A DNA stretch of 64,000 bases, taken from Lachnospiraceae bacterium (GTDB taxonomy: Bacteria > Bacillota > Clostridia > Lachnospirales > Lachnospiraceae). Below, piece by piece: positions 38,894 to 48,330 of the stretch. The position numbers and the translations under genes are program-made. The notes under the pieces are model-generated. The model did no database searches. It was given only the letters and a program-made list of their open reading frames with translations, and was not told the origin of the DNA. Every line of letters starts with the position of its first letter. Position 1 is the first letter of the stretch. The stretch is taken from positions 1-64,000 of the forward strand of contig JAQXJP010000025.1 of the NCBI GenBank assembly GCA_029008875.1, written 5' to 3'.

Positions 38894-39703
38894 ATGGTTG
38901 AATTGTTTGAACAACAGATAAGAACTGCAGATAGACAATCGTCAAAAGGCAATCAGTTGAAATGGAATGATGGAGATTTATGGTATAAAGCTGACTATGC
39001 AGGATATGAAGGGTTGGCAGAGTATGTTGTCTCCCGCTTGCTCTCATATTCTAGTCTTGCCCCGGATGAATTTGTTGTCTACCATCAGGAGCAGATTCAG
39101 TATAAGCATACCATTTACAACGGAGTCGTAAGTCAGAATTTTCTGAAGGATGATTGGCAGATTATTACGCTTGAGAGGTTATTCAAGAATAAATACAACA
39201 AAAGTTTTTATGAGTCTGTCTGGAAGATAAGAGACGTGGAGGAGCGCTGTAAATTTATATGTAATCAGGTCTATCAGATAACGGGGCTTAAGGATTTTGT
39301 TGCCTATTTCAATAAGTTGATGACAATCGATGCTTTTTTCCTAAACGAGGATCGCCATTTACACAATATTGCTGTGCTTATGAACGGGAAAGGTCAATTT
39401 GACTATTGCAGAATCTTTGATCATGGGGCATGTCTGTTGTCAGATACGACCATGGATTATCCTTTAGGAGTTGATCCAATGGAACTCATTTCAGAATGCC
39501 ACGGAAAAACCATAAGCAGAAGCTTTGGTGAGCAATTGGATGTAGCTGAATGTCTTTCCAAATCATTGTTGACGTTCCGATTTGATAGACACATCGTCCG
39601 AAATATAGTTGATGAGTGCCAATTCTATTCAGATGAGATAAAAGAACGTGTCTATCAGGTTATCTGCAGTCAGATGGCAAAATATAGGTATTTATTTAAA
39701 TAA
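38894..39703 (+). CDS. HipA/HipT/CtkA-like Ser/Thr kinase toxin
   Basis: SKGNQLKWNDGDLWYKADYAGYEGLAEYVVSRLL nucleotide-binding start; catalytic NEDRHLHN; FDHGACLL metal-binding motif. Confidence 0.8.
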   Translation: MVELFEQQIRTADRQSSKGNQLKWNDGDLWYKADYAGYEGLAEYVVSRLLSYSSLAPDEFVVYHQEQIQYKHTIYNGVVSQNFLKDDWQIITLERLFKNKYNKSFYESVWKIRDVEERCKFICNQVYQITGLKDFVAYFNKLMTIDAFFLNEDRHLHNIAVLMNGKGQFDYCRIFDHGACLLSDTTMDYPLGVDPMELISECHGKTISRSFGEQLDVAECLSKSLLTFRFDRHIVRNIVDECQFYSDEIKERVYQVICSQMAKYRYLFK

Positions 39704-39778
39704 ACTTTGTTGTAGGCATTTTTGCCACGATAATTGTATAATAATCGTGACAGAACAACGAGATGATTAAGGAGCAAC

Positions 39779-40615
39779 ATGGCAAGACACAATCCGGCCC
39801 CCAAAGCAATCTGTCTGGCCCTCCTCACAGCGGCAATGCTCCCCGGGCTCAGCGCATGCGCCGGCGCACCGGAAGTCCCGAAGGAATATGGAGTATTCCT
39901 GGACGCAGACGCCACAGACTTGGAGCGCATGGGGGAATACGAGACAGTGGTCCTCGATGCCCAGTATTTTACCAGAGAGGACATACAGCAACTGAAAAAC
40001 GCAGGCTGTCAGGTATACAGCTACCTAAACATCGGCTCTATCGAGTCCTTTCGGGATTATTACCCGGAGTACGAAGACCTCGCCCTGGGGGATTATGAAA
40101 ACTGGGAGGGGGAGAAATGGGTGGATGTCTCCGCTGAAAAATGGCAGATGTTCATGGATGAGAAGGAAGAGGAACTTCTGGCAAAGGGAGTCGATGGCTT
40201 TTTCGTGGACAATTGTGATGTCTATTACTTCTATCCCCGGGAGGAAATCTATTCCGGCGTGGAAGCGATTCTCCGGGGCGCCAAGGGGCATTCCTGTAGC
40301 GTCATCATAAACGGAGGGGATGAATTTGTGCGGCGATATCTGGAGGAGGGAGGCAACCCGGCGGAAATCGCGGATGGAATCAATCAGGAAGGTGTGTTTA
40401 CCGCCATCGATTTTGCGGAGGGGACCTTCGGATATGCGAAGGAGGAGGACAGGGAATATTTCAGCGAGTATTTAGCCTTGGCGGCAGAAAATGGGCTACA
40501 GACCTATGTCATCGAATATGCCACCGGGGAAAAAGAAAAAGAGCAGGCAATTGCCTACGCAAAAGAGCAGGGATATATCGTATATGTTTCCGATTCCCTG
40601 AATTTGGACGAATGA
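39779..40615 (+). CDS. GH114/endo-alpha-1,4-polygalactosaminidase-like lipoprotein
   Basis: Lipobox LSACAG; VYSYLNIGSIESFRDYYPEYE; GVDGFFVDNCDVYYFYP. Confidence 0.82.
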   Translation: MARHNPAPKAICLALLTAAMLPGLSACAGAPEVPKEYGVFLDADATDLERMGEYETVVLDAQYFTREDIQQLKNAGCQVYSYLNIGSIESFRDYYPEYEDLALGDYENWEGEKWVDVSAEKWQMFMDEKEEELLAKGVDGFFVDNCDVYYFYPREEIYSGVEAILRGAKGHSCSVIINGGDEFVRRYLEEGGNPAEIADGINQEGVFTAIDFAEGTFGYAKEEDREYFSEYLALAAENGLQTYVIEYATGEKEKEQAIAYAKEQGYIVYVSDSLNLDE

Positions 40616-40630
40616 ATGGAGAGAATCACA

Positions 40631-41581
40631 ATGGCAAACCACATGGAAAAATTACAACAAATCAAAGAGAATATCGAGAAAGTAATGATTGGAAATGAGA
40701 CGACCATCGAATTTGTGCTGACCGCACTTTTGGCCAAGGGGCATGTGCTTCTGGAGGACGTGCCGGGAACCGGCAAGACGGTTCTGGCGAAATCCCTGGC
40801 AAAATCCGTGGATGGGGAATTTGGCCGGGTACAGTTTACCCCGGATCTTCTTCCGTCGGACATTGTGGGTCTGTCCCATCTGGACAGCAGGACCAACGAG
40901 TTTGTTTTTTCCAAGGGACCTGCCTTCTGCAATATTCTGCTGGCGGATGAAATCAACCGTGCCACGCCCAAGACCCAGAGTAGTTTGCTGGAGTGTATGG
41001 GGGAGAGGCAGATTACGGTGGATGGAGTCACCCATCCCCTCGCGGCGCCGTTTCTGGTAATCGCAACCCAGAACTCCCTGGAGAGTCTGGGCACCTTCCC
41101 GCTGCCGGAGGCGCAGATGGATCGTTTCCTCATGAAGATTTCCATGGAGAGTCTGGATAAGACCCAGGAAACCGCATTAATTCAGCGCTTTTTGACGGAT
41201 GAACCCCTGGAAAAATTACAGTCAGTATGCACTTGTGAGGAGATTGTGGAACTTCAGAAACAGTGTGAACATGTATATATTCACGGGGATTTGGTTGCAT
41301 ATATGGTGGATGTGGTTCAGACCACACGGAAGCATGCCAAAGTGGCCAGCGGGGTGAGCCCCCGCGGAACCCTGGCATTTATGCGCGGAGCCCAGGCCTA
41401 CGCCATGGTGAAGGGCCGGGATTTTGTGACACCGGAAGACATCAAGAGCATCGCACCGGCTGTTCTGGCCCACCGCATGACCATGAATGTCTCCCTAGAT
41501 GCCACATCCGCTGCGAATCAGGTGCTTTCGGATGTATTGAGCAGCGTCACGGTACCCACAGAGGATTGGAGTAGAAGGTAA
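40631..41581 (+). CDS. MoxR family AAA ATPase
   Basis: GHVLLEDVPGTGKTVLAKSLA, LLADEINRATPKTQSSLLECMGERQ. Confidence 0.95.
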   Translation: MANHMEKLQQIKENIEKVMIGNETTIEFVLTALLAKGHVLLEDVPGTGKTVLAKSLAKSVDGEFGRVQFTPDLLPSDIVGLSHLDSRTNEFVFSKGPAFCNILLADEINRATPKTQSSLLECMGERQITVDGVTHPLAAPFLVIATQNSLESLGTFPLPEAQMDRFLMKISMESLDKTQETALIQRFLTDEPLEKLQSVCTCEEIVELQKQCEHVYIHGDLVAYMVDVVQTTRKHAKVASGVSPRGTLAFMRGAQAYAMVKGRDFVTPEDIKSIAPAVLAHRMTMNVSLDATSAANQVLSDVLSSVTVPTEDWSRR

Positions 41582-41586
41582 ATTCG

Positions 41587-42705
41587 ATGATCTGGATATT
41601 AATCGGGGGATTACTGATATTTTTAATCCTGCAATCCGTTTTATTAAAAACAGGATGGAGAAGAGGGCTTGAGGTTTCGGTAAAGTTTACGGATCCCTAT
41701 GCGTACGAGGGCGACAAGTCGAAGCTGCAGGAAGTGGTTGTGAACCGAAAGTGGCTTCCGGTCAGCGCACTGGAAGTGAGCATGGCCATGAGCAGAAACC
41801 TTCTGTTTGAGGGGGATGCCGGTGAAAATACCATCAAGACGGACCAAACCTACAAAAGGGATGTGTTTTCCTTCCTGTTTCAGGAGAAAATCACTAGGAG
41901 CCTGGACTTCGTCGCCACGAAGCGGGGCTATTACGAGATTACGGAAATCGATCTGAATGCCTATGACTATCTGTTTCGCAACTGCGGCTTTGCCATGGTT
42001 CCGCAGCTCACACAGATGTATGTATATCCCGCACAGGTGGACACGCGCAGGCTGAACCTCCTGTGCACCGCAATTTCGGGGATGTTGGCGGTGAACAATC
42101 AGTTGTTTCCGGATCCCTTCGAGTTTTCGGGGATTCGGGAGTATGAGCCCACGGATCCCATGAGCAAAATCAATTGGAAATCTTCCGCCAGACAGGGAAA
42201 ACTGATGGTAAATCAATTTGATTCCACAACGAACCTGGATCCTGTTTTGATTTTTGACATCGAGGATTCCCGCATCCTGAAGCAGGAAGAGTTGGTGGAG
42301 GAGACCATTCGAATCGTATCCTCCCTGGCTGCGCGCATGTTGGAAAAGAGGATGCCCCTTGGCATTGTCAGCAACACAGAGCTCAATGAGTCTTTTGCTC
42401 CGGGAGGCGGTAAAATTCCCAAAATCAATCAGATGCTTTCCTGCGTAACATCCAATAACCGCACCGGCCTTGAGATGCTTACGGAACTGTCGGAGGATTT
42501 GGGGAAAATGGACGCGGGAACCGGATCGGAGCGGGTGTTCATCTTTGTGTCCAAGAACAATCATGAGGAAATTGCGGAGAGCATACGGAAAATGGCGGGT
42601 GTCACCACCCCGTTTCTGTGGGTATTTCCGCGCTTTTCCTACGAGGAGGATTGGCAGCCGGAGATGCCCTATGTGCGCGTGATTAATTGGGAGGTAAAAG
42701 TATGA
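41587..42705 (+). CDS. DUF58 domain protein
   Basis: IREYEPTDPMSKINWKSSARQGKLMVNQFD; follows MoxR. Confidence 0.93.
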   Translation: MIWILIGGLLIFLILQSVLLKTGWRRGLEVSVKFTDPYAYEGDKSKLQEVVVNRKWLPVSALEVSMAMSRNLLFEGDAGENTIKTDQTYKRDVFSFLFQEKITRSLDFVATKRGYYEITEIDLNAYDYLFRNCGFAMVPQLTQMYVYPAQVDTRRLNLLCTAISGMLAVNNQLFPDPFEFSGIREYEPTDPMSKINWKSSARQGKLMVNQFDSTTNLDPVLIFDIEDSRILKQEELVEETIRIVSSLAARMLEKRMPLGIVSNTELNESFAPGGGKIPKINQMLSCVTSNNRTGLEMLTELSEDLGKMDAGTGSERVFIFVSKNNHEEIAESIRKMAGVTTPFLWVFPRFSYEEDWQPEMPYVRVINWEVKV

Positions 42706-43964
42706 TTTATAAGAGACCTGCCATTTTGGATGTCATCAAATATATCCACGACTACCTCCTTTTTGTGGGATTGTATCCTCTTTTCGCCACCATGTGCATG
42801 GTGAATAGGGAGGGAATGTATCGAATCACCGCCATCGGATTCCTGCTTTTTATCCCGATTGTGGCAAGCTACAAATTGCTGGGAAAAGTGAAAAACTTCG
42901 CTTTGTATGTCATCCTGGGACTTGCCATCGTGGCAGCGGTGTCCGGGTTCGCATACTGGTGCGGAAGTTTTTGCGTACAGGGAAAAGTGGTGGGCTTTAC
43001 GGTGACGGCGTTTGCGTCCCTGATTATCTTCGGGGTGCAGATTGCGGCGAAGGACCAATACGGTGGAGAAAAGAAGAATTTTGTGGCCGGTGGCGGCAAA
43101 ATTGAGAACTTCCATTACACGGTGCAGGATGTACCCAACATTCTGAACACCTTGAGTCCGGCCCATTGGCTCTGGCTTTTGCTTCTCTACTTTATAGGAG
43201 TCCTTGTCTGTTTTGAGGATTATCTGCGCATCATGTTCTGGGTTGTGTTCCTGGATGTGGTACTGGTGCTTCTCCATCGCTACGCCGGCGGTTTGTATGA
43301 ATTTGTCCGCAAAAAGCAGAGGATTGCGAATCTGCCGATCAAAAGCATGGCCTTGATTCACCGCGTGGTAGGGGTGATTCTGGGAATTGTCCTGTTGCTG
43401 TTTTTGCTGCCCTCCGCGCTTTTTGGAAGGGAGTTTCTACCCAATTACGAGAACCTGCCGGATGTGCACATTGAGCTGGAAGGCGCCAGCCAGGAAGAAT
43501 ATTATGCACAGCAGGCGAGGCAGGATGCGATGATGGAATACATGCTGGCCACCGCGGAAGAAAACGATACGCCGGAATGGGTGTACACCGCATTTAAAGT
43601 GGTCGGATATCTGCTGATGTTTCTCTGCGCTGTGGGACTCATTCGGGGAATCATTGCGATTATTCGGGAAAAAAGTAAGAATTTCGGGGAGGAAGGGATT
43701 GACGAGGTGCTGTTCATCGAGCCGGAGGCACAGGCCAACCAAAAGGCAGAGCCTTCTGTGTGGCGGAAGGTGACCGGACAACTGACCTGGCAGGAGAAAA
43801 TCCGCAGGCGTTACCGCAGGACCATCCGAAAAGCAACCAAGGGAAAGCCCCGTTCCAGTGCAACCCCACGGGAGCTGGAGAGGGATGCAAACCTGGTGAA
43901 CAGCCCGGAGCTTGCGAAGCTCCATGAGGATTACGAGCGGGCTCGCTACGCAGACCTTAAGTAG
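42702..43964 (+). CDS. Multi-TM protein of the MoxR/DUF58 cluster
   Basis: ATGA overlap with the DUF58 gene, repeated TM segments, transglutaminase/DUF4129-type context. Confidence 0.7.
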   Translation: MIYKRPAILDVIKYIHDYLLFVGLYPLFATMCMVNREGMYRITAIGFLLFIPIVASYKLLGKVKNFALYVILGLAIVAAVSGFAYWCGSFCVQGKVVGFTVTAFASLIIFGVQIAAKDQYGGEKKNFVAGGGKIENFHYTVQDVPNILNTLSPAHWLWLLLLYFIGVLVCFEDYLRIMFWVVFLDVVLVLLHRYAGGLYEFVRKKQRIANLPIKSMALIHRVVGVILGIVLLLFLLPSALFGREFLPNYENLPDVHIELEGASQEEYYAQQARQDAMMEYMLATAEENDTPEWVYTAFKVVGYLLMFLCAVGLIRGIIAIIREKSKNFGEEGIDEVLFIEPEAQANQKAEPSVWRKVTGQLTWQEKIRRRYRRTIRKATKGKPRSSATPRELERDANLVNSPELAKLHEDYERARYADLK

Positions 43965-44001
43965 GGACGTTCCTTTTGTCACGGCCATCGCCCTTTGGCT
44001 C
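43955..44001 (+). repeat. Left copy of REP-like inverted repeat flanking the GH32 gene
   Basis: CCTTAAGTAGGGACGTTCCTTTTGTCACGGCCATCGCCCTTTGGCTC; overlaps the stop codon of the upstream gene. Confidence 0.9.
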
Positions 44002-44077
44002 GGCGGAACATCCCGTTGACGATATTTGGGATTTATAATATGGTGGATGTTAGAAATATTATGGAGGGAATATTCCT

Positions 44078-45442
44078 ATGGCACGACCGACACTTCATTT
44101 TACCCCCACGCAGAATTGGATGAACGATCCCAACGGGTTTATCTTCTACAGGGGGAAATACCATCTGTTTTACCAGCATTTTCCCTATGATACCAAGTGG
44201 GGAACCATGCACTGGGGCCATAAAACTTCGGGGGATCTGCTTCACTGGGAGGACCGGGGAATCGCATTGTACCCCAGCAAGCGCTATGACGCAAACGGCT
44301 GTTTTTCCGGTTCCGCCTTGGAGGTGGACGGAAAGATGTATTTGTACTATACCGCCATCGTCTACGACAAGATCAATCCGGAGGATATCACCGTATCCGC
44401 AGCGGGGCTTTTGGCCAGCCAGGCTATGCTTGTCAGTGAAGACGGATATGTTTTTGACCAGAGCCAAAAGCGTATGGTGGTTCCCCAATTTCCGGTTATT
44501 GCAACGGGTGAGGAAAATCCGGCTTTTTCATATGGGGATTCCGGAAATGTGCGGGACCCGAAAGTTTGGAAACACGGGAACACCTATTACATGATTCTGG
44601 GAAGCCAGCATCCGGATTCCACCGGCACAATGCGGGGCGAGCTCTTGTTCTACACTTCCGGGGATGCCATCCACTGGACCTTTGCCAATGTCTATCGCAG
44701 CGATGAGATTCGCACGGAAATGTTCGAGTGCCCGGATCTGTTTGAAGTAGACGGACAGACCGTTTTCATTACCTCACCCTTCGGGGAGGAGTGCCCCGGG
44801 AACTACAAGGATCATGCCTGGTACACCACCGGCACTTTTTCCCATGAGAATTGCGACCTACGGCTGGATCCAAATCTGAAGTTGATCGATTGGGGGATGG
44901 ATTTTTATGCGCCGCAGACCACTACCGATGAGGAGGGCCGCCGTACCATCGTCGGATGGCTTCGCATGCCGGAAGCCCTCTGTGATGATTCCGGGAATAA
45001 ATGGATTGGCGCATTCACCTTTCCCCGGCTTGTGGAGGTGCGGGAGGGGCGGATCTGTTTTCCTCCTCATCCCAATGTGAAAAAGGCCTTTTCCCGGGAG
45101 ACCGGTCGTTTTTCCGCGAATAAGCCGATGCGGATCTCTATTCTTGCCCAAAATGGCGCCCGAATTCATGTGGGCGGATTTGATATTGCAGTGGAAAATG
45201 GAATAGTTCAGACCGATCGAAGTAAGGTTTTTGGGGATTTCCCGAGTATCGGAACCGTTTTTCAAACGCCCCGGATTTGCGAAGCTTCGGAAGAAATCGC
45301 TCTGGAAATCTATGTGGATGACTGCATCGTGGAAGTGTACGTCAACGACGGAGAATATGTGATCAGCAATATTTGTTACGGTCTTAATAATGAATTTTAT
45401 TGTATCGGAGCGCACTGTAAAATGTATGTGGGAGAATCCTAG
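44078..45442 (+). CDS. GH32 beta-fructosidase/sucrose-6-phosphate hydrolase family
   Basis: WMNDPNG, SGDLLHWED, VRDPKVWKHG, FECPDLFEVDG. Confidence 0.93.
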   Translation: MARPTLHFTPTQNWMNDPNGFIFYRGKYHLFYQHFPYDTKWGTMHWGHKTSGDLLHWEDRGIALYPSKRYDANGCFSGSALEVDGKMYLYYTAIVYDKINPEDITVSAAGLLASQAMLVSEDGYVFDQSQKRMVVPQFPVIATGEENPAFSYGDSGNVRDPKVWKHGNTYYMILGSQHPDSTGTMRGELLFYTSGDAIHWTFANVYRSDEIRTEMFECPDLFEVDGQTVFITSPFGEECPGNYKDHAWYTTGTFSHENCDLRLDPNLKLIDWGMDFYAPQTTTDEEGRRTIVGWLRMPEALCDDSGNKWIGAFTFPRLVEVREGRICFPPHPNVKKAFSRETGRFSANKPMRISILAQNGARIHVGGFDIAVENGIVQTDRSKVFGDFPSIGTVFQTPRICEASEEIALEIYVDDCIVEVYVNDGEYVISNICYGLNNEFYCIGAHCKMYVGES

Positions 45443-45458
45443 GATTCTCCCACTTTTT
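45428..45458 (+). terminator. 26-bp perfect palindrome terminator overlapping the GH32 stop codon
   Basis: GTGGGAGAATCCT|AGGATTCTCCCAC + TTTTTAT. Confidence 0.88.
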
Positions 45459-45471
45459 ATCCGGTCCCCGT

Positions 45472-45508
45472 GCCAAAGGGCGATGGTCGAGCCAAAGGGC
45501 GATGGTCG
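45472..45508 (+). repeat. Tandem duplication of GCCAAAGGGCGATGGTCG
   Basis: Two exact 18-bp copies, 19-bp period. Confidence 0.9.
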
Positions 45509-45536
45509 TGACAAAAGGAACGTCCCTACTTTAAGG
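45489..45536 (-). repeat. Right copy of REP-like inverted repeat flanking the GH32 gene
   Basis: Reverse complement CCTTAAAGTAGGGACGTTCCTTTTGTCACGACCATCGCCCTTTGGCTC; one indel and one substitution versus the left copy. Confidence 0.9.
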
Positions 45537-45631
45537 TTTCTTTAAGATTAAGCGTGCAACAGGATAAGGAATTCGTGGTAAGATGCATTTTATTATGGAA
45601 AAGCAGACACGAAGAGAGGTATGATAGATAC

Positions 45632-46402
45632 ATGTGGCGAAGAAAAGATATTAAGGGACAAGGAAAGGCAGCGCTGAAACGCTCCTATTGGAAATCCGTT
45701 CTGGTGAGTTTACTGTTATCGCTGGTTCTGGGAAGTTCCATGGGCGCAAGCTTCGGGAATGGTTTTACCGATGGTATCTCCGGGGGACAGGAAGCATCCG
45801 GCGCGGTGCAGGATGAGAAAGATTCGTACGGGGAGGATGCGGACTATGAAAGCGCAGCGGAATCGGAAGTCCGGGAAGCAGGAGTGGTGGCCTCCACCAT
45901 TGTGTTCGTGAGCGCATTCTTTTTGGTACTCTTCCTGATTGCGGGAATATCGGTAATCATTGATGTGTTTATTTTGAATCCTCTCCAGGTCGGCGGAGCA
46001 AGATTCTTTATTCGCAATCAGACCCACGATGCTCAGGTAAAAAACCTTATGCACGGATTTGATCACGGGTGGAAGAATATTACGAAAACCATGTTTTTTT
46101 ATGACATGTACCGATTTCTTTGGTTGCTGCTTCTGATTGTTCCGGGAATTGTCAAAAGCTATGAATACCGAATGGTCCCATACCTTTTGGCGGAGGATCC
46201 GGACATGGAAATGGAGCAGGTGTTCGCAACCAGCAAGAGGATGATGAGCGGGAATAAGTGGGCGGCATTCAAGTTGGATTTGTCCTTCCTGGGATGGTAC
46301 ATCTTAAGCTGCGCTACCTTTGGTATCCTTGAGATTTTCTATGTGACACCGTACCGCAACAACGTGGACGCGGTATTATACCTGACATTGAGAGAAAAAT
46401 AG
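45632..46402 (+). CDS. DUF975 family membrane protein
   Basis: KGQGKAALKRSYWKSVL start; LLLIVPGIVKSYEYRMVPYLLAEDP; AFKLDLSFLGW. Confidence 0.9.
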   Translation: MWRRKDIKGQGKAALKRSYWKSVLVSLLLSLVLGSSMGASFGNGFTDGISGGQEASGAVQDEKDSYGEDADYESAAESEVREAGVVASTIVFVSAFFLVLFLIAGISVIIDVFILNPLQVGGARFFIRNQTHDAQVKNLMHGFDHGWKNITKTMFFYDMYRFLWLLLLIVPGIVKSYEYRMVPYLLAEDPDMEMEQVFATSKRMMSGNKWAAFKLDLSFLGWYILSCATFGILEIFYVTPYRNNVDAVLYLTLREK

Positions 46403-46411
46403 GAGAAAGTT

Positions 46412-47095
46412 ATGGAATACACCATATTAGTTGCAGATGACGAGAAGGAAATCAGGGATCTTCTCCGTCTCTATCTGGAAAATGAAAAATATGTGGTTCT
46501 GGAGGCGGCCGACGGGGAGGAAGCGCTGGACCAGATTCGCAGAAACCATGTGGACATGTGCCTTCTGGATATCATGATGCCCAAGCTGGACGGGTATCAT
46601 GTACTGCAGGAGCTGCGTAAAGAGAGCAATATACCGGTGATGATTCTCTCCGCAAAAACCACGGATTCCGAAAAAATTCTGGGGCTGAATCTGGGGGCGG
46701 ACGACTATCTGGGTAAACCCTTCAATCCGCTGGAGGCAGTGGCCCGGGTAAATTCCAGCATCCGCCGATTCTATTCCCTGGGGAACGGAACTGCAACTAC
46801 CGCCATGGTTCAGGTGCGGGACCTGACTCTCAACAAGGATGCCTGCACCCTGCAGAAGGGGGACCAGGTGATTGCGCTGACTTCCGTGGAGTATAAGATC
46901 ATGGAGCTGTTCATGGAGCACCCGGGAAAGGTGTATACCAAGCAACAGATCTACGAGTATGGCTGGGGCGAGGAATACTTTATCGCGGACAATAATATTA
47001 TGGTTTGTATCAGCAAGCTTCGTTCAAAACTGGATGAAGATCCGAATACATATATTAAGACAATTCGTGGATTGGGATACCGTTTGGAGAAATAG
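46412..47095 (+). CDS. OmpR-family response regulator
   Basis: ILVADDEKEI, LLDIMMP, winged-helix TSVEYKIMELFMEHPGKVYTKQQIYE. Confidence 0.95.
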   Translation: MEYTILVADDEKEIRDLLRLYLENEKYVVLEAADGEEALDQIRRNHVDMCLLDIMMPKLDGYHVLQELRKESNIPVMILSAKTTDSEKILGLNLGADDYLGKPFNPLEAVARVNSSIRRFYSLGNGTATTAMVQVRDLTLNKDACTLQKGDQVIALTSVEYKIMELFMEHPGKVYTKQQIYEYGWGEEYFIADNNIMVCISKLRSKLDEDPNTYIKTIRGLGYRLEK

Positions 47096-48310
47096 ATGCC
47101 GCTGAATGAAGATAAAAGAGAAATTGAACATTTGAGAACCTATCTGGTTCGCCGTTTTGTGGTCATTCTGATCATTGCCGGTGCGGTGGAGATTTTTCTC
47201 ATCAATGCTCTCAACGTACTGATTTTTCCTATAATTGTCCGCTTTTTTGGGGATAATATCAGTTGGGAAAACGGAATTGATAACGGACAGATGGTCTGGT
47301 TTTTTCTGGCGCTTCTGCTGGAACTTTTGATTTCGGGCATTGGCTCCTTCCTTCCGCCCTCCGCACAGATAGCTACGAATCAGTTGATCTACCGGATTGA
47401 AGACCGAATTTTTGATTTGATTCCCCAGCTGGGTGAGGTCCGGCTCTTGGCTCAAATGAGCCGGGGAGAGACATTCGTGCTGTTCGGGGTAGTGCTGATA
47501 TCGGTGCTGGTCATGATTTTTCCAATCGGTGTGGCGGTGGGCGTCTACACGGGACTGACCACCAAGGAAGTGGGGCGTATAGAGTCCAGGAGGGAACAAC
47601 TACGGGCGGAGGAGGCCAGAAAGCGCAACCTCATGCTGTCCGACATTGCCCATGATCTTCGAACTCCCATTACCACCGTTTCCGGGTATGCAAAAGCCCT
47701 GGCGGACGGGATGGTTACGGATGAACAAAAAAAGCAGGAGTACCTGGAGGCAATCCAGAATAAATCGGCCCGGATGGAGGAGCTGATTCAACTGCTATTT
47801 GAATACTCGAAATTGGACAGCGAGGGGTTTTCGCTGAAATTTGAGAGAGTCGATCTGGCGGAACTTCTGCGGGAGAACGCGGCCATGCTGTACTCCGATG
47901 TGGAGGAGGCCGGAATGGAATTTGAGATCGACATTCCGGAGGAGCGCTGCATCGTCAAGGCGGATGCGCTCCAGCTGTCTCGGGCGGTGACAAACCTCAT
48001 CACCAACGCCATTCGCCACAACAAACCGGGATGCAAGATTCTATTATCCTTGGTGATGGAGGAAGGCGTCTGTGAGATTGCGGTTGCGGACAGCGGAGCG
48101 GAGATTCCGCCGGAGATAGAAGCCACACTTTTCCAACCCTTTGCGGTGGGAGACCAGTCCCGCAGCAGCAAGGGAGGAACCGGACTTGGGCTGTCCATTG
48201 CCCACAAGGTGGTGGAGCTGCACGGCGGCAATCTGATTGTGAGAAAATGGTATCGCGGATACACCAAAGCCTTCTACTTTACGCTTGTAGTTTTGGATGA
48301 CATAGACTAA
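47096..48310 (+). CDS. Sensor histidine kinase
   Basis: LSDIAHDLRTPITTVSGYAKAL H-box, NLITNAIRHN, GGTGLGLSIAHKVVELHGG. Confidence 0.95.
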   Translation: MPLNEDKREIEHLRTYLVRRFVVILIIAGAVEIFLINALNVLIFPIIVRFFGDNISWENGIDNGQMVWFFLALLLELLISGIGSFLPPSAQIATNQLIYRIEDRIFDLIPQLGEVRLLAQMSRGETFVLFGVVLISVLVMIFPIGVAVGVYTGLTTKEVGRIESRREQLRAEEARKRNLMLSDIAHDLRTPITTVSGYAKALADGMVTDEQKKQEYLEAIQNKSARMEELIQLLFEYSKLDSEGFSLKFERVDLAELLRENAAMLYSDVEEAGMEFEIDIPEERCIVKADALQLSRAVTNLITNAIRHNKPGCKILLSLVMEEGVCEIAVADSGAEIPPEIEATLFQPFAVGDQSRSSKGGTGLGLSIAHKVVELHGGNLIVRKWYRGYTKAFYFTLVVLDDID

Positions 48311-48330
48311 AATATCTTTATAAAAAAGGG

